Assembly: GCA_913063165.1 (NCBI GenBank)
Contig: CAJXZL010000014.1
Location: 1 to 47,651, forward strand
Source of the DNA: an uncultured Saccharospirillaceae bacterium
GTDB lineage: Bacteria; Pseudomonadota; Gammaproteobacteria; Pseudomonadales; Natronospirillaceae
DNA length: 47,651 nt
Direction: 5' to 3'
This document shows positions 7,450-20,349 of the stretch, piece after piece. The notes beneath the pieces are model-generated. The model was given only the letters and a program-made list of their open reading frames with translations. It had not been told where the DNA came from and made no database searches. Position 1 is the stretch's first letter; each line of letters starts with the position of its first letter. The translations under genes and the position numbers were made by a program.

Positions 7450-7662
7450 AAGAACTTTGGGGTTCTTATCTTCGGATAAGAGCTATCAAAGACCGTAGGC
7501 GCTGTAGCACGCTGCACGCTTAATGTTGTCTTTCCAGTGGACTGACATGCCTACGCAGATGGTGTTCCCTTTCAGTATTAAAGCTGGATTTGACCGCCGA
7601 TAGCGCTGTTTAAACAGTGAAACAAATGGCTAGCTTCGCTAGCCGAATCCAGGAGAAATCTC
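7450..7662 (+). promoter_or_regulatory. L10 leader (autogenous control of rplJL-rpoBC)
   Basis: In enterobacteria the L10-(L12)4 complex binds a kink-turn leader before rplJ and blocks translation. The core is recognisable here. CGTAGGC (7494-7500) pairs with GCCTACG (7549-7555), with CGCTTAAT inside and CAGATGGTG after, as in the E. coli leader. Upstream, AAGAAC/GTTCTT (7450-7467) and TCTTATC-TTCG-GATAAGA (7464-7481) overlap and exclude each other. A 7-bp hairpin GGCTAGC/GCTAGCC (7628-7644) lies just before the AGGAG ribosome-binding site at 7651. Confidence 0.75.
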
Positions 7663-8157
7663 GTGGCGTTAGGACTTATAGACAAAAAAGCGATTGTCGC
7701 TGAAGTCCAGCAAGTAGCTAAGAGTGCAGTATCTGCAGTTGTTGCCGATTCACGTGGCGTAACTGTTACAGATATGACTGCCCTCCGTAAGCTCGCGCGT
7801 GAAAATGGTGTATGGCTACGTGTAGTCCGTAACACATTGGCACGTCGTGCAGTTATAGGCACAGACTATGAAGGACTGACAGAATCATTTGTCGGCCCAA
7901 CTATCATTGCATTTTCTACAGATCACCCGGGTGCGGGTGCGCGAATTCTTCAAGAATTTGCTAAGACGAATGCAAAGTTAGAACTCCGGTCTGCAATGTT
8001 CGAAGGCGTAGTAACTGATATCGCGTTGTTGGCAAGCTTGCCTACATACGACGAAGCAATTGCGAAGCTAATGAGCGTGCTGAAAGAAGCTTCTGCTGGC
8101 AAATTGGTGCGCACTATTGCCGCCATTCGCGATCAAAAAGAACAGGAAGCTGCATAA
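7663..8157 (+). CDS. rplJ: 50S ribosomal protein L10
   Basis: Ribosomal protein uL10 forms the base of the L12 stalk and carries the L12 dimers on its C-terminal helix. It also acts as translational repressor of this operon in E. coli. The 164 residues (E. coli 165) begin [15 protein letters not shown], nearly the E. coli sequence. The start is a GTG at 7663 with AGGAG eight bases upstream. A non-ATG start is a common brake on autoregulated ribosomal genes. Confidence 0.97.
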   Translation: MALGLIDKKAIVAEVQQVAKSAVSAVVADSRGVTVTDMTALRKLARENGVWLRVVRNTLARRAVIGTDYEGLTESFVGPTIIAFSTDHPGAGARILQEFAKTNAKLELRSAMFEGVVTDIALLASLPTYDEAIAKLMSVLKEASAGKLVRTIAAIRDQKEQEAA

Positions 8158-8189
8158 TCCATTGTGGATTGAGCAGTTTATTTGAATTT

Positions 8190-8207
8190 GTGGGTATCAA
8201 TACCCAC
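8190..8207 (+). other. Hairpin before rplL
   Basis: A perfect 7-bp stem GTGGGTA/TACCCAC with a TCAA loop ends nine bases before the rplL ribosome-binding site AGGAA (8216-8220). No T run follows, so it is not a terminator. It may stabilise the mRNA or help rplL translation, since L12 is made in fourfold excess over L10. Confidence 0.6.
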
Positions 8208-8227
8208 TCAGTATTAGGAACTTGAAA

Positions 8228-8593
8228 ATGTCCTTGACTAAAGACGATATCATCAATGCAGTTGCTGAAATGTCTGTAAAAGACGTTGTTGAACTGATCA
8301 CAGCAATGGAAGAGAAGTTCGGCGTATCTGCAGCTGCTGCTGTAGCTGTTGCTGGTGGTGCTGCTGCTGCTGCTGAAGAGCAAACTGAATTCGACGTAGT
8401 GTTGGTTTCTGGTGGCGAAAAGAAAGTAAACGCTATTAAAGCAGTACGCGAAATCACTGGCCTAGGCTTGAAAGAAGCTAAGGGCGCAGTAGACGCAGCT
8501 CCTTCTGTATTGAAAGAAGGCGTGTCTAAAGAAGAAGCAGAGTCAATGAAAGCTAAGCTTGAAGAAGCTGGCGCGACTGTAGAATTGAAGTAA
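8228..8593 (+). CDS. rplL: 50S ribosomal protein L7/L12
   Basis: The multicopy stalk protein bL12 that recruits and activates translational GTPases. It has 121 residues, exactly the E. coli length. The order is the N-terminal dimerisation domain (1-31), an alanine/glycine-rich hinge (about 32-52, [15 protein letters not shown]) and the globular C-terminal domain with [15 protein letters not shown]. The ATG at 8228 has AGGAA seven bases upstream. The in-frame TTG at 8222 is too close to that site to be used. Confidence 0.98.
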   Translation: MSLTKDDIINAVAEMSVKDVVELITAMEEKFGVSAAAAVAVAGGAAAAAEEQTEFDVVLVSGGEKKVNAIKAVREITGLGLKEAKGAVDAAPSVLKEGVSKEEAESMKAKLEEAGATVELK

Positions 8594-8637
8594 TTTTGCA
8601 AGTCTTACGGCATTGAAAATGGCCGTTTAGGAACGAT

Positions 8638-8668
8638 GGCTGGTGGCATTTTTGCTGCCGGCCTTTTT
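8638..8668 (+). terminator. Attenuator-like hairpin between rplL and rpoB
   Basis: GGCTGGTGGC (8638-8647) pairs with GCTGCCGGCC (8654-8663) through ten pairs, three of them G-U, and five T residues follow. An additional hairpin ACGGC/GCCGT lies at 8607-8626, and AGCATCTC/GAGGTGCT at 8749-8768. In E. coli a partial terminator at this place lowers rpoBC expression relative to rplJL. The same role is inferred here. Confidence 0.75.
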
Positions 8669-8798
8669 CCGTCTCAGGTAAGAAGTTATTTTATCTGATG
8701 TTTTATCCTAATTTCATGCGGCAATAAATGAGTGTCATTTGTTGTTTAAGCATCTCACCTGAGGTGCTTTCGCCAAGGTAACGAGCTGAGGAATACTG

Positions 8799-11700
8799 AT
8801 GGCTTACTCCTACACAGAGAAAAAGCGTATCCGTAAGGATTTCGGTAAACTGCCCCCGGTTATGGATCTGCCTTTTTTATTGGCAATCCAGCTAGATAGC
8901 TATAGTAGCTTTTTGCAAACCGGTACAGATATAGACAAGCGCGCGGAGCAAGGGCTTCACGCAGCATTTAAATCGGTTTTCCCCATTGTAAGCTTTTCCG
9001 GCAATGCAGCGCTGGAATACGTCAGCTACAGATTGGGTGACCCGGTTTTTGATGTCAAAGAGTGCCAGTTGCGTGGCGTTACCTATGCTGCCCCACTGCG
9101 GGTTAAGGTCAGACTGATCATTTATGATAAAGAGTCTGCCAGCAAGGCGATTAAAGATATCAAAGAGCAAGAAGTCTACATGGGCGAAATGCCTTTGATG
9201 ACCAACAACGGTACCTTCGTAATTAACGGTACTGAGCGTGTTATCGTATCCCAGTTACACCGTTCACCTGGTGTGTTCTTTGATCACGATAAAGGTAAGA
9301 CGCACTCTTCGGGCAAGTTGTTGTTTAACGCCCGTGTGATTCCTTACCGTGGCTCTTGGCTCGACTTTGAGTTCGATCCTAAAGACAACGTATTCGTACG
9401 TATTGACCGTCGTCGTAAATTACCTGCGACCGTTCTATTGCGTGCCTTGGGTTTCAGTACCCAAGACATCGTTGGCATGTTCTTCAGTACGTCGACCTTC
9501 CGTATCGTGGGCGATGACCTGAAGTTAGATGTTGTCGAAGACCGTCTAAAGGGTGAAACCGCTGGCTTTGAAATCAAAGACAAGAAAGGCAACGTCTTGG
9601 TTGAACAAGGTCGTCGTATTTCAGCCCGCCATGTTGTACAAATGCAGAAAGCAGGCATCAAAGAGCTGATCGTACCTAGAGACTATGTCCTGGGTAAGCA
9701 CTTGGCTACCGATTTGGTTGACCAAAATACCGGTGAGATCGTAGCTGCCTGTAACACACCTATCGATGAAGACATCCTAGAGAGCATTATTTCTTCTGGC
9801 GTTGCCAGCTTCGACGTGTTGTATACCAATGATTTGGATTGCGGTCCTTTCATCTCTGAAACTTTGAAAATTGATGCGACGAGCACCGAATTGGAAGCGT
9901 TGGTAGAAATCTACCGCATGATGCGTCCTGGTGAGCCGCCAACAAAGGATTCAGCAGAGAACCTTTTCCAAAATCTGTTCTTCGCAGAAGAGCGCTATGA
10001 CCTGTCAGCGGTAGGTCGTATGAAGTTCAATCGCCGCCTCGGTCGTGACGAAGAAGCGGGTTCAGGCATATTGAACAAAGAAGACATTATTGATGTATTG
10101 AAGACGTTGATTGCCATTCGTAATGGCGATGGTCGCGTAGACGACATCGACCATTTGGGTAACCGACGTATTCGTTCTGTTGGTGAAATGGCTGAAAACC
10201 AATTCCGTGTTGGCTTGGTGCGTGTTGAGCGTGCTGTTCGTGAACGTCTGTCTATGGCAGAAAGCGAAGGCCTAATGCCTCAGGACTTGATTAACGCGAA
10301 GCCAGTTGCTGCTGCAGTGAAAGAATTTTTTGGTTCTTCACAGTTGTCTCAGTTCATGGACCAAAACAACCCGTTGTCTGAAGTGACGCACAAGCGTCGT
10401 GTTTCAGCTTTGGGACCTGGTGGTTTGACACGTGAGCGCGCGGGCTTTGAAGTTCGTGACGTACACCCAACCCACTACGGTCGTGTTTGTCCTATTGAAA
10501 CGCCGGAAGGTCCAAACATTGGTTTGATTAATACCCTGTCAACCTATGCACGTACCAACCACTATGGTTTCTTAGAGACCCCTTATCGTCGTGTTGTTGA
10601 CGGTCAGGCGACCACAGATATTGAGTTTTTGTCAGCGATTGATGAAGCGAACCACGTTATTGCACAGGCCAACGTACCGTTAGATGCCGACAGCCGTATT
10701 CAGGGCGAATTGGTACAGGTACGTCACCAGGGTGAATTTACCTTGGCGCCGGTAGACAAGGTTGACTTCATGGATGTATCACCACGTCAGGTAGTATCTG
10801 TCGCGGCCTCCTTGATTCCGTTCCTAGAACACGATGATGCGAACCGTGCATTGATGGGTTCAAACATGCAGCGACAGGCTGTACCTACATTGCGTGCTGA
10901 AAAGCCGTTGGTTGGTACGGGCATCGAGCATGCGGTAGCGCGTGACTCAGGTGTTTGTGTGGTTGCTAAGCGTGGCGGTGTTGTTGAATCAGTTGACGCA
11001 AGCCGTATCGTGATCAAGGTTGATGATGCAGAGCTAGGCGGCGATGACGCTGGTGTTGACATCTACAACTTGACCAAATACACGCGTTCGAACCAGAACA
11101 CCTGTATTAACCAGAAAACCTTGGTCAGCTTGGGCGATGTTATTCAGCGCAACGATATTTTGGCCGACGGTCCATCAACCGATATGGGTGAGCTGGCTTT
11201 GGGTCAGAACATGCGTATCGCGTTCATGCCTTGGAATGGTTACAACTACGAAGACTCGATTTTGATCTCGGAGCGCGTAGTTCAGGAAGACCGTTTCACC
11301 ACGATCCACATTCAAGAGTTGTCTTGTGTGGCGCGTGACACGAAATTAGGTACAGAAGAAATCACTGCAGACATTCCCAATGTTGGTGAGTCGGCACTGA
11401 GCAAGCTAGATGAGAGCGGTATTGTGTACATCGGAGCTGAAGTTGGCCCTGGTGACATCCTAGTCGGTAAAGTAACGCCTAAGAGCGAAACCCAATTGAC
11501 ACCTGAAGAGAAATTGCTGCGCGCAATCTTTGGTGAAAAAGCATCTGACGTGAAAGATACGTCACTGCGTGTTAAGGGTGGTATTACCGGTACTGTCATC
11601 GACGTTCAAGTGTTCACCCGCGACGGTGTTGAAAAAGACCAGCGTGCGGTAGAAGTTGAACGTATGCAGCTCGATAGCTTCCGTAAGGACTTGAAAGCAG

Positions 11701-12881
11701 AATACTCGATTATTGAAGCGACAGTTTTTGGCCGTTTGGCTAATGCATTAGTCGGCAACAAGGTTGCTGGTGGTCCGTCACTGAAGAAAGGTGCCGTGAT
11801 TACCCAGGAATACCTTGCAGAGCTTCCGTACGATCAGTGGTTCCTATTGCGTATGCAAAACGAAGCATTGGTAGAAACGTTAGAGCGTGCTGAGTCGTCT
11901 CTAGAAGAAATTCGTAAAGACCAAGAAGCCCGTTTTGAAGATAAGAAAGGCAAGTTGCAGTCTGGCGATGATTTGGCACCTGGTGTGTTGAAGATTGTGA
12001 AGGTGTACTTGGCTGTTAAGCGTACGATTCAACCAGGTGACAAAATGGCAGGACGCCACGGTAACAAGGGTGTTATCTCTGTTATCAAGCCAGTTGAAGA
12101 TATGCCTTATGACGAAAACGGTGAGCCAGTTGACGTGGTATTGAACCCGCTAGGTGTTCCATCACGTATGAACGTTGGTCAGGTACTGGAAACACACCTG
12201 GGTATGGCAGCGAAGGGTATCGGTCGTAAGATCGACACGATGTTACAGGCACAAGAAAGCGTTCCTGTTATTCGTGAATACCTCGATCGCATCTATAACC
12301 ATGTAGGCAGTGGTTTCAGAAACGAAGAAATTGAAAAGTTAACCGATACTGAGTTGATGGACCTCGCTAATAACCTCAGAGGCGGATTGCCAGTGGCAAC
12401 CCCGGTATTTGATGGTGCGAAGGAATCAGAAATCAAGGAGTTGCTGGCACTTGCAGGCATTCCAGAATCTGGCCAAATTCAGCTTTGGGATGGTCGTACA
12501 GGCGAAGCTTTTGACCGTCAGACCACCGTTGGCTACATGTATATGTTGAAGTTGAACCACTTGGTTGACGACAAGATGCATGCACGTTCAACGGGTTCTT
12601 ACAGTCTGGTAACGCAGCAGCCTCTAGGTGGTAAAGCACAGTTCGGTGGCCAGCGCTTCGGTGAGATGGAAGTGTGGGCATTGGAAGCATACGGTGCAGC
12701 GTACACCCTACAGGAAATGCTCACGGTGAAATCAGATGACGTGAATGGTCGTACGAAGATGTATAAGAACATCGTCGACGGTAATCACAAGATGGAACCG
12801 GGTATGCCTGAATCCTTTAATGTACTGGTAAAAGAAATTCGCTCGTTGGGTATCGATATGGAACTCGAGAGCGATAATTAA
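8799..12881 (+). CDS. rpoB: RNA polymerase subunit beta
   Basis: Forms one side of the catalytic cleft of RNA polymerase. It has 1360 residues (E. coli 1342). The rifampicin pocket [35 protein letters not shown] sequence lies near residues 515-545 and has the sensitive-type residues at the D516, H526 and S531 positions of E. coli numbering. [13 protein letters not shown] and the C-terminal [19 protein letters not shown] anchor are present. The ATG at 8799 follows a GAGG. It is co-transcribed with rpoC, 73 bases downstream, after passing the attenuator at 8638. Confidence 0.99.
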   Translation: MAYSYTEKKRIRKDFGKLPPVMDLPFLLAIQLDSYSSFLQTGTDIDKRAEQGLHAAFKSVFPIVSFSGNAALEYVSYRLGDPVFDVKECQLRGVTYAAPLRVKVRLIIYDKESASKAIKDIKEQEVYMGEMPLMTNNGTFVINGTERVIVSQLHRSPGVFFDHDKGKTHSSGKLLFNARVIPYRGSWLDFEFDPKDNVFVRIDRRRKLPATVLLRALGFSTQDIVGMFFSTSTFRIVGDDLKLDVVEDRLKGETAGFEIKDKKGNVLVEQGRRISARHVVQMQKAGIKELIVPRDYVLGKHLATDLVDQNTGEIVAACNTPIDEDILESIISSGVASFDVLYTNDLDCGPFISETLKIDATSTELEALVEIYRMMRPGEPPTKDSAENLFQNLFFAEERYDLSAVGRMKFNRRLGRDEEAGSGILNKEDIIDVLKTLIAIRNGDGRVDDIDHLGNRRIRSVGEMAENQFRVGLVRVERAVRERLSMAESEGLMPQDLINAKPVAAAVKEFFGSSQLSQFMDQNNPLSEVTHKRRVSALGPGGLTRERAGFEVRDVHPTHYGRVCPIETPEGPNIGLINTLSTYARTNHYGFLETPYRRVVDGQATTDIEFLSAIDEANHVIAQANVPLDADSRIQGELVQVRHQGEFTLAPVDKVDFMDVSPRQVVSVAASLIPFLEHDDANRALMGSNMQRQAVPTLRAEKPLVGTGIEHAVARDSGVCVVAKRGGVVESVDASRIVIKVDDAELGGDDAGVDIYNLTKYTRSNQNTCINQKTLVSLGDVIQRNDILADGPSTDMGELALGQNMRIAFMPWNGYNYEDSILISERVVQEDRFTTIHIQELSCVARDTKLGTEEITADIPNVGESALSKLDESGIVYIGAEVGPGDILVGKVTPKSETQLTPEEKLLRAIFGEKASDVKDTSLRVKGGITGTVIDVQVFTRDGVEKDQRAVEVERMQLDSFRKDLKAEYSIIEATVFGRLANALVGNKVAGGPSLKKGAVITQEYLAELPYDQWFLLRMQNEALVETLERAESSLEEIRKDQEARFEDKKGKLQSGDDLAPGVLKIVKVYLAVKRTIQPGDKMAGRHGNKGVISVIKPVEDMPYDENGEPVDVVLNPLGVPSRMNVGQVLETHLGMAAKGIGRKIDTMLQAQESVPVIREYLDRIYNHVGSGFRNEEIEKLTDTELMDLANNLRGGLPVATPVFDGAKESEIKELLALAGIPESGQIQLWDGRTGEAFDRQTTVGYMYMLKLNHLVDDKMHARSTGSYSLVTQQPLGGKAQFGGQRFGEMEVWALEAYGAAYTLQEMLTVKSDDVNGRTKMYKNIVDGNHKMEPGMPESFNVLVKEIRSLGIDMELESDN

Positions 12882-12904
12882 AATTTCTTTGCAATATTGA
12901 TGTG

Positions 12905-12924
12905 AGGGCTGGTAACTCAGCCCT
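12905..12924 (+). other. Hairpin between rpoB and rpoC
   Basis: A perfect 7-bp stem AGGGCTG/CAGCCCT with a GTAACT loop lies in the 73-base gap before the rpoC ribosome-binding site. No T run follows. It may be an mRNA stability or processing element. Confidence 0.5.
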
Positions 12925-12954
12925 GACTTAAATTACGAAACCGGGAGTGATCCG

Positions 12955-15900
12955 ATGAAAGATTTGCTGGGGCTGTTAAAGTCACAATCTCACTCTGAAG
13001 AATTTGATTCTATTCGCATAGGATTGGCGTCACCAGAAATGATTCGTTCTTGGTCATTTGGCGAAGTTAAAAAGCCAGAGACCATTAACTACCGTACGTT
13101 CAAGCCAGAACGTGATGGTTTGTTTTGTGCCCGTATCTTTGGACCTATCAAAGATTATGAGTGCTTGTGTGGTAAGTACAAGCGCCTAAAGCACCGCGGT
13201 GTTATCTGTGAGAAGTGTGGAGTTGAAGTCACACAAACTAAAGTTCGTCGTGACCGTATGGGTCATATCGAATTGGCAGCACCTGTTGCTCACATTTGGT
13301 TCTTGAAGTCATTGCCATCTCGTATCGGCTTAATGCTGGATATGACATTGCGTGATATCGAACGTATTTTGTATTACGAAAGTTTCGTCGTAATTGATCC
13401 GCGTATGACGACCCTTGATAAAGGCCAGTTGTTAAACGACGAAGAATACTACGAAGCCATTGAAGAATTTGGTGACGAATTTGATGCCCGTATGGGTGCT
13501 GAAGCGATCAAGAGCCTACTCGAAGATATCGATCTAGAGTCTGAAATCGCAGTGATCCGTGAAGAAATTCCGGCGACCAACTCAGAAACCAAAATCAAAA
13601 AATTGTCAAAGCGCTTGAAGCTGTTAGAAAGCTTCTTCCGTTCTGGCAACCATCCCGGTTGGATGGTAATGACGGTGTTGCCAGTATTGCCACCTGATTT
13701 GCGTCCGTTGGTACCTTTGGATGGTGGTCGTTTTGCGACCTCTGATTTGAATGACCTGTACCGTCGTGTCATCAACCGTAACAACCGCTTGAAGCGCCTG
13801 TTGGAGCTTTCTGCACCTGACATTATCGTACGTAACGAAAAGCGTATGTTGCAGGAATCGGTTGACGCGTTGCTAGATAACGGTCGTCGTGGTCGTGCTA
13901 TTACTGGCTCTAACCGCCGCCCATTAAAATCTTTGGCAGACATGATCAAGGGTAAGCAGGGTCGTTTCCGCCAAAACCTATTGGGTAAGCGCGTAGACTA
14001 TTCTGGTCGTTCTGTGATCGTAGTTGGTCCTACACTGCGTCTACACCAGTGTGGCCTGCCTAAGAAAATGGCACTAGAGCTATTCAAACCGTTTATTTTC
14101 AGCAAGTTGGAATTACGTGGTTTGGCAACAACGATTAAAGCCGCCAAGAAAATGGTTGAGCGTGAAGAAGCGGTGGTATGGGACATTCTCGACGAAGTTA
14201 TTCGTGAGCACCCTGTACTATTAAACCGTGCACCTACGTTGCACCGTTTGGGTATCCAGGCGTTTGAGCCTGTATTGATTGAAGGTAAAGCCATTCAATT
14301 GCACCCATTGGTTTGTACTGCCTACAACGCCGACTTTGACGGTGACCAAATGGCGGTTCACATTCCATTGACCTTGGAAGCACAGCTAGAAGCGCGTGCG
14401 TTGATGATGTCAACCAACAACGTACTGTCACCTGCAAACGGCGAGCCGATCATTGTTCCTTCACAGGACGTAGTCTTGGGTCTTTATTACATGACCCGTG
14501 ACAAGATCAATGGCAAAGGCGAAGGCATGGTGTTCGCTGATGCTGAAGAAGTTCAGCGTGCGTTTGGTACGGGCAAAGTGGATATCCACAGCCGCGTAAA
14601 AGTGCGTCTAACTGAAACGGTTAAAGATGAAACGGGTGCTTTTGTAGAGCGTCGTTCTATCCTAGAAACCACCCCTGGCCGTGTTGTTTTGTACAGCATC
14701 GTACCAAAGGGTCTTCCGTTTGAATTGGTTAACCGTGTGATGAAGAAGAAGGCGATTTCACAGCTATTGAATGAAGCCTATCGTGAAGTCGGTCTGAAAG
14801 AGACTGTTATCTTCGCTGACCAAATCATGTACATGGGATTCCGTCAGGCGACATTGTCTGGTTCTTCAATCGGTGTGAACGACTTCGCTATTCCTGATGA
14901 AAAAGCACACATCATAGATGATGCTGACCGTCAGGTTGCTGAAATTGAAACACAGTACGCAACGGGTCTTGTGACTCAGGGCGAGAAGTACAACAAGGTA
15001 GTCGACATCTGGTCTAAAGCGAACGAACAGGTCGCGCGTGCCATGATGGACGGACTGTCTAAAGAAATGGTTACAGACCGTGACGGCGTTGAAGTTGAGC
15101 AAGAATCTTTCAACTCAGTCTATATCTATGCCGACTCCGGTGCGCGTGGTTCGCCAGCGCAGATGCGTCAGTTGTCAGGTATGCGTGGTTTGATGGCTAA
15201 GCCAGATGGCTCCATTATTGAAAACCCGATTAAAGCAAACTTCCGTGAAGGTCTGTCGGTTGGTGAGTACTTCATCTCAACCCACGGTGCACGTAAAGGT
15301 TTGGCTGATACGGCATTGAAGACAGCTAACTCGGGTTACCTAACGCGTCGTCTTGTAGACGTAGCGCAGGATCTCGTGATCACTGAACTCGATTGCGGTA
15401 CGAATAACGGATTGGTTGTAGAGCCTATCATTGAAGGCGGTGACGTCATCGTTGGTATGGGTATGCAGGTCTTGGGTCGTACAACGGCTGTAGACGCGTT
15501 GATGCCTGGCACTACTGACATAGCGTTGGCTGCCGGTACGCTTATCGACGAATCATGGGTCAAGAACATCGAAGAATGGGGTATTGACTACCTTATCGTT
15601 CGTTCTGCCATCACTTGTGGTACACGCCATGGTGTGTGTGCGAAGTGTTATGGTCGTGACTTGGCGCGTGGTCATTTGGTTAACATCGGTGAGGCAGTCG
15701 GTATTATGGCAGCCCAGTCAATCGGTGAGCCTGGTACCCAGTTAACGATGCGTACGTTCCACATTGGTGGTGCGGCTTCTCGTTCAGTGGTAGCTGATAG
15801 CGTACAAGTGAAGCACGGTGGTCGAGTACACCTACATAACGTGAAATCTGTTTCTCGTGAAAATGGTGACTTGGTAACCGTATCGCGTTCAGGCGTATTG

Positions 15901-17154
15901 GCAGTAGCCGATGAGCACGGCCGTGAGCGTGAAAAATATAAGCTTCCGTATGGTGCTGTCATTAGTGTACAGGACGGTGAAGAAGTGGTTGCGAGTCAGA
16001 TCGTTGCTAAATGGGATCCGCACACGCACCCAATCGTTGCTGAAACAAACGGTGTCTTGTCATTCTCTGGTATGGAAGAAGGTATCACCATCAATACCAA
16101 GGCTGATGAACTAACCGGTGTGAGCAACATCGAAGTCATTCCAGTGAAAGACCGCAGTGCGGCGGGTAAGGACACGCGTCCGTTAATCCGTCTACTAGAC
16201 AAGAAAGGCAATGAGCAGACATTTGGCGAATCTGGCCAGCCTGCTCAGTACTTCTTGCCAGATAGCGCATTGTTGAATCTGTCACATGGTCAAGAAGTGA
16301 AAATTGGTGATTTGCTGGCACGTATTCCACAAGCCGTATCTGGTAACCGTGACATCACGGGTGGTTTGCCACGCGTAGCCGATTTGTTTGAAGCGCGTCG
16401 TCCTAAAGAATCTGCCATTTTGGCAGAGACCAGCGGTGCATTTGGATTTGGTAAAGAAACCAAAGGCAAGAAGCGCATTCAAATCACACCGATCAATGAT
16501 GATGCCTATGAGGAACTCATTCCTAAGTGGCGCCACATGAACGTGTTCGAAGGTGAGCAGGTTGAGAAGGGTGAAGTATTGTCCGACGGTCCAATGAACC
16601 CGCACGATATCTTGCGTATTCAAGGTGTGTCTTCGCTAGCGCGTTACATCACCAATGAAATCCAGGAAGTGTATCGATTACAGGGTGTTGTGATTAACGA
16701 TAAGCACATTGAGGTCATCTGTCGTCAAATGTTGCGTAAGGTAATCATTACAGATAGCGGCGATACCAGCTTCATCAAAGGTGACCAGGTTGAATACGTA
16801 GCAGTATTGAGTGAAAACGAAGTCGTAGAAGCTGAAGGCAAAGAGCCTGCGAAGTTCGATCGCGTATTGTTGGGTATTACCAAAGCCTCGTTGGCAACCG
16901 AATCGTTTATATCCGCGGCCTCTTTCCAAGAGACTACGCGTGTATTGACCGAGGGTGCAGTCAGCGGCAAGCAGGACTTCCTGCGTGGCTTGAAAGAAAA
17001 CGTCGTCGTGGGTCGATTGATACCAGCCGGTACCGGTTTGGCATACCACAGCGAACGTAAACGAAGACGTGCAGAACGCTCATCTGGCGACGGTTTGGCG
17101 ATGGCATCAGCCAGCGAAGTCGAAGCTGCATTGAGTGAAGCGTTGAATAAATGA
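12955..17154 (+). CDS. rpoC: RNA polymerase subunit beta'
   Basis: Carries the catalytic Mg2+ of RNA polymerase in [12 protein letters not shown] (near residue 460). It has 1399 residues (E. coli 1407). The N-terminal zinc ribbon [20 protein letters not shown] lies near residues 70-90, and the second zinc site [15 protein letters not shown] near 890. The C-terminal assembly region ends [11 protein letters not shown]. The str-operon promoter follows directly, so rpoC is the last gene dependent on the rplJ-rpoBC unit, though no strong terminator is visible after it. Confidence 0.99.
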   Translation: MKDLLGLLKSQSHSEEFDSIRIGLASPEMIRSWSFGEVKKPETINYRTFKPERDGLFCARIFGPIKDYECLCGKYKRLKHRGVICEKCGVEVTQTKVRRDRMGHIELAAPVAHIWFLKSLPSRIGLMLDMTLRDIERILYYESFVVIDPRMTTLDKGQLLNDEEYYEAIEEFGDEFDARMGAEAIKSLLEDIDLESEIAVIREEIPATNSETKIKKLSKRLKLLESFFRSGNHPGWMVMTVLPVLPPDLRPLVPLDGGRFATSDLNDLYRRVINRNNRLKRLLELSAPDIIVRNEKRMLQESVDALLDNGRRGRAITGSNRRPLKSLADMIKGKQGRFRQNLLGKRVDYSGRSVIVVGPTLRLHQCGLPKKMALELFKPFIFSKLELRGLATTIKAAKKMVEREEAVVWDILDEVIREHPVLLNRAPTLHRLGIQAFEPVLIEGKAIQLHPLVCTAYNADFDGDQMAVHIPLTLEAQLEARALMMSTNNVLSPANGEPIIVPSQDVVLGLYYMTRDKINGKGEGMVFADAEEVQRAFGTGKVDIHSRVKVRLTETVKDETGAFVERRSILETTPGRVVLYSIVPKGLPFELVNRVMKKKAISQLLNEAYREVGLKETVIFADQIMYMGFRQATLSGSSIGVNDFAIPDEKAHIIDDADRQVAEIETQYATGLVTQGEKYNKVVDIWSKANEQVARAMMDGLSKEMVTDRDGVEVEQESFNSVYIYADSGARGSPAQMRQLSGMRGLMAKPDGSIIENPIKANFREGLSVGEYFISTHGARKGLADTALKTANSGYLTRRLVDVAQDLVITELDCGTNNGLVVEPIIEGGDVIVGMGMQVLGRTTAVDALMPGTTDIALAAGTLIDESWVKNIEEWGIDYLIVRSAITCGTRHGVCAKCYGRDLARGHLVNIGEAVGIMAAQSIGEPGTQLTMRTFHIGGAASRSVVADSVQVKHGGRVHLHNVKSVSRENGDLVTVSRSGVLAVADEHGREREKYKLPYGAVISVQDGEEVVASQIVAKWDPHTHPIVAETNGVLSFSGMEEGITINTKADELTGVSNIEVIPVKDRSAAGKDTRPLIRLLDKKGNEQTFGESGQPAQYFLPDSALLNLSHGQEVKIGDLLARIPQAVSGNRDITGGLPRVADLFEARRPKESAILAETSGAFGFGKETKGKKRIQITPINDDAYEELIPKWRHMNVFEGEQVEKGEVLSDGPMNPHDILRIQGVSSLARYITNEIQEVYRLQGVVINDKHIEVICRQMLRKVIITDSGDTSFIKGDQVEYVAVLSENEVVEAEGKEPAKFDRVLLGITKASLATESFISAASFQETTRVLTEGAVSGKQDFLRGLKENVVVGRLIPAGTGLAYHSERKRRRAERSSGDGLAMASASEVEAALSEALNK

Positions 17155-17176
17155 TCAACGCTTGTGCAACGAGTGC

Positions 17177-17205
17177 TTGACTAGATAATAGTCGATCACT
17201 AAAAT
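17177..17205 (+). promoter_or_regulatory. str operon promoter (rpsL-rpsG-fusA-tuf)
   Basis: TTGACT (17177-17182) and TAAAAT (17200-17205) are separated by 17 bases and followed by GCGCGTCCC. The start would be near 17212, giving a leader of about 68 bases before rpsL. The run AATGCGCGTCCC is identical to that of the S10 promoter at 21616. Confidence 0.85.
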
Positions 17206-17279
17206 GCGCGTCCCTTATAGTGTCCGGAGATGATCCGGGCACTTTATTTAAGATGTTTTAATAAGTGAGGAAAGGCTTA

Positions 17280-17654
17280 ATGGCTACCATTAACCAGCTG
17301 GTCCGCTCCCCGCGTAAGCGTCGAGTTGCTAAGAGTGATGTACCTGCTCTTCAGAGCTCCCCGCAGCGTCGTGGTGTGTGTACCCGTGTTTATACAACGA
17401 CTCCTAAGAAGCCAAACTCGGCTTTGCGTAAGGTTTGTCGTGTACGTTTGACTAACGGTTTTGAAGTTACCTCCTATATTGGTGGTGAAGGTCACAACCT
17501 GCAGGAACACTCCGTTATCTTGATTCGTGGCGGTCGTGTAAAAGATTTACCTGGTGTGCGTTATCACACTGTTCGTGGTTCTTTGGATACCGCGGGTGTT
17601 GCTGATCGTCGTCAGGGTCGTTCTAAGTATGGAGCCAAACGTCCTAAGAGCTAA
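17280..17654 (+). CDS. rpsL: 30S ribosomal protein S12
   Basis: Ribosomal protein uS12 lies at the decoding centre and affects accuracy. It has 124 residues, exactly the E. coli length. It keeps lysines in TPKKPNS (near residues 42-43) and in VKDLPG (near 88), the positions where changes give streptomycin resistance, so the allele is of the sensitive type. The start is the ATG at 17280 with AGGAAA upstream. An in-frame GTG at 17265 precedes that site. Confidence 0.98.
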   Translation: MATINQLVRSPRKRRVAKSDVPALQSSPQRRGVCTRVYTTTPKKPNSALRKVCRVRLTNGFEVTSYIGGEGHNLQEHSVILIRGGRVKDLPGVRYHTVRGSLDTAGVADRRQGRSKYGAKRPKS

Positions 17655-17710
17655 TCTCTAGGAGTTTGTCTATGAGTAAGGCCGAACCATTTTGTTTCGG
17701 GCTAACCTGA

Positions 17711-18199
<489 letters not shown>

Positions 18200-18217
18200 T
18201 TGACAGGGGAATGAGTC

Positions 18218-20314
18218 GTGGCTCGTAAAACTTCGATTAATCGGTACCGTAACATTGGTATCGTTGCGCACGTTGACGCTGGTAAAACAACGACAACTGA
18301 GCGCGTACTATTTTATACAGGTTTGTCACACAAGATCGGCGAAGTACATGACGGCGCAGCCACCATGGACTGGATGGAGCAGGAGCAGGAGCGAGGTATT
18401 ACTATTACTTCGGCTGCTACTACTTGTTTCTGGAGTGGCATGTACAAGCAGTTTGACGAACACCGCGTCAACATCATTGATACACCGGGACACGTTGACT
18501 TCACAATTGAAGTAGAGCGTTCGTTGCGCGTATTGGATGGTGCGGTTGTTGTATTGTGTGGTTCTTCAGGCGTACAGCCACAGACCGAAACAGTATGGCG
18601 TCAGGCAAACAAGTACGAAGTGCCTCGTATGGTATTCGTAAACAAGATGGACCGTGCTGGTGCTGACTACATGCGTGTAGTTGAGCAGCTACGTGAGCGT
18701 CTTGGTGCGAAAGCCGTTCCAATTCAGATGACCATTGGTGCTGAAGAAGAATTTAAAGGCGTTGTTGACCTGATCAAAATGAAGTCTGTGATCTGGAGCG
18801 AAGAAGATCAGGGCATGACATTTGAGTATCAGGAAGTACCAGCTGGCATGATGGCGCAGTGTGAAGAATTGCGTGAAGAAATGGTTGAAGCTGCTGCTGA
18901 AGCCACTGACGAACTCATGGAAAAGTACTTAGACACTGGCGAGCTAACTGAAGAAGAGATTCGTGCCGGTTTGCGTCAGCGTACGCTTGAAAACGACATT
19001 GTATTGGTGCTAGGTGGATCAGCATTCAAGAACAAGGGCGTTCAGGCAGTATTGGATGCAGTTATCGAGTTTATGCCTTCTCCTAAAGAAGTTAAGCCAA
19101 TTTCCGGCACATTGGAAAATGGTGAGGCAGCTACACGTGAAGCAGAGGACAGCGCGCCTTTCGCGGCATTGGCTTTCAAAATTGCTACTGACCCATTCGT
19201 GGGCACCTTGACCTTCGTTCGTGTTTACTCGGGTACACTACAGTCTGGAGACAGCGTATATAACTCAGTAAAAGGCAAGAAAGACCGCGTAGGTCGTATG
19301 GTACAGATGCACGCCAACAACCGTGAAGAAATCAAAGAAGTATTGGCGGGTGACATTGGAGCACTGATTGGTGTGAAGAACGTTACAACCGGTGATACCT
19401 TCTGTTCACCTGACAACATTATTATACTAGAGCGCATGGAATTCCCTGAGCCAGTAATCTCTGTTGCCGTTGAGCCTAAATCTAAGCCTGACCAGGAAAA
19501 AATGGGTATTGCATTGAGCAAGTTGGCTCAAGAAGATCCTTCATTCCGAGTCCATACAGACGAAGAAACAGGTCAGACCATTATTGCAGGTATGGGTGAA
19601 TTGCACCTAGACGTGTTGGTTGACCGTATGCGTCGTGAATTTAAAGTGGAAGCCAATATTGGTAAGCCACAGGTTGCTTACCGTGAGCGTATTACTAGCG
19701 GTGTTGAAATCGATCACAAATTCGCACGTCAGTCTGGTGGTCGTGGTCAGTATGGTCACGTTGTGATTCGTTTCGAGCCGTCTGAAGATCAAAATTCAGA
19801 GAAGTTGGAATTCGTCAACGAGATCGTCGGTGGATCAATTCCTAAGGAATACATTCCTGCGGTTCAAAAGGGTATCGAAGAGCAGTTGTCTAACGGTATA
19901 TTAGCCGGCTACCCATTATTGGGATTGAAGGCGACGCTATATGATGGTTCTTACCATGATGTTGACTCGAGTGAGATGGCCTTTAAAATCGCTGCTTCTA
20001 TGGCAACCAAGCGTATTAAAGAAGGCGGAAACGCCGTATTGCTTGAGCCTATAATGAAGATTGAAGTGGTAACGCCAGAAGATTACATGGGTGACGTGAT
20101 GGGTGACCTTAACCGTCGTCGCGGTCTAGTAAGCGGCATGGAAGACAGCCCAATGGGTAAGGTCATCAATGCTGACGTCCCGCTGGCTGAAATGTTTGGT
20201 TATGCTACAGATGTGAGAAGTATGTCTCAGGGCCGTGCGTCCTATACGATGGAATTCTCTAAATACTCGGAATGCCCTGCGAATATTGCAGAAGCAATTA
20301 TCAATAAATCTTAA
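18218..20314 (+). CDS. fusA: Elongation factor G
   Basis: GTPase that drives translocation and, with RRF, ribosome recycling. It has 698 residues (E. coli 704). The order is the G domain ([28 protein letters not shown]), domain II, then domains III-V with [11 protein letters not shown]. The start is a GTG at 18218 with AGGGGA upstream. The final residues [12 protein letters not shown] are typical. No second fusA copy is seen in the window. Confidence 0.98.
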   Translation: MARKTSINRYRNIGIVAHVDAGKTTTTERVLFYTGLSHKIGEVHDGAATMDWMEQEQERGITITSAATTCFWSGMYKQFDEHRVNIIDTPGHVDFTIEVERSLRVLDGAVVVLCGSSGVQPQTETVWRQANKYEVPRMVFVNKMDRAGADYMRVVEQLRERLGAKAVPIQMTIGAEEEFKGVVDLIKMKSVIWSEEDQGMTFEYQEVPAGMMAQCEELREEMVEAAAEATDELMEKYLDTGELTEEEIRAGLRQRTLENDIVLVLGGSAFKNKGVQAVLDAVIEFMPSPKEVKPISGTLENGEAATREAEDSAPFAALAFKIATDPFVGTLTFVRVYSGTLQSGDSVYNSVKGKKDRVGRMVQMHANNREEIKEVLAGDIGALIGVKNVTTGDTFCSPDNIIILERMEFPEPVISVAVEPKSKPDQEKMGIALSKLAQEDPSFRVHTDEETGQTIIAGMGELHLDVLVDRMRREFKVEANIGKPQVAYRERITSGVEIDHKFARQSGGRGQYGHVVIRFEPSEDQNSEKLEFVNEIVGGSIPKEYIPAVQKGIEEQLSNGILAGYPLLGLKATLYDGSYHDVDSSEMAFKIAASMATKRIKEGGNAVLLEPIMKIEVVTPEDYMGDVMGDLNRRRGLVSGMEDSPMGKVINADVPLAEMFGYATDVRSMSQGRASYTMEFSKYSECPANIAEAIINKS

Positions 20315-20349
20315 TTTGTTTGCGCAAACAAAAAGTTGAGGAAATAGAA

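Noticed and set aside
8340..8380. GCT-rich tract in rplL as a microsatellite or slippage switch
   Set aside because: It encodes the normal alanine-rich hinge of L7/L12 and the frame is intact.
10340..10440. Possible rifampicin-resistance substitutions in rpoB, and streptomycin-resistance substitutions in rpsL
   Set aside because: The key residues (rpoB D516, H526, S531 and rpsL lysines 42-43 and 88 in E. coli numbering) are all of the sensitive type.
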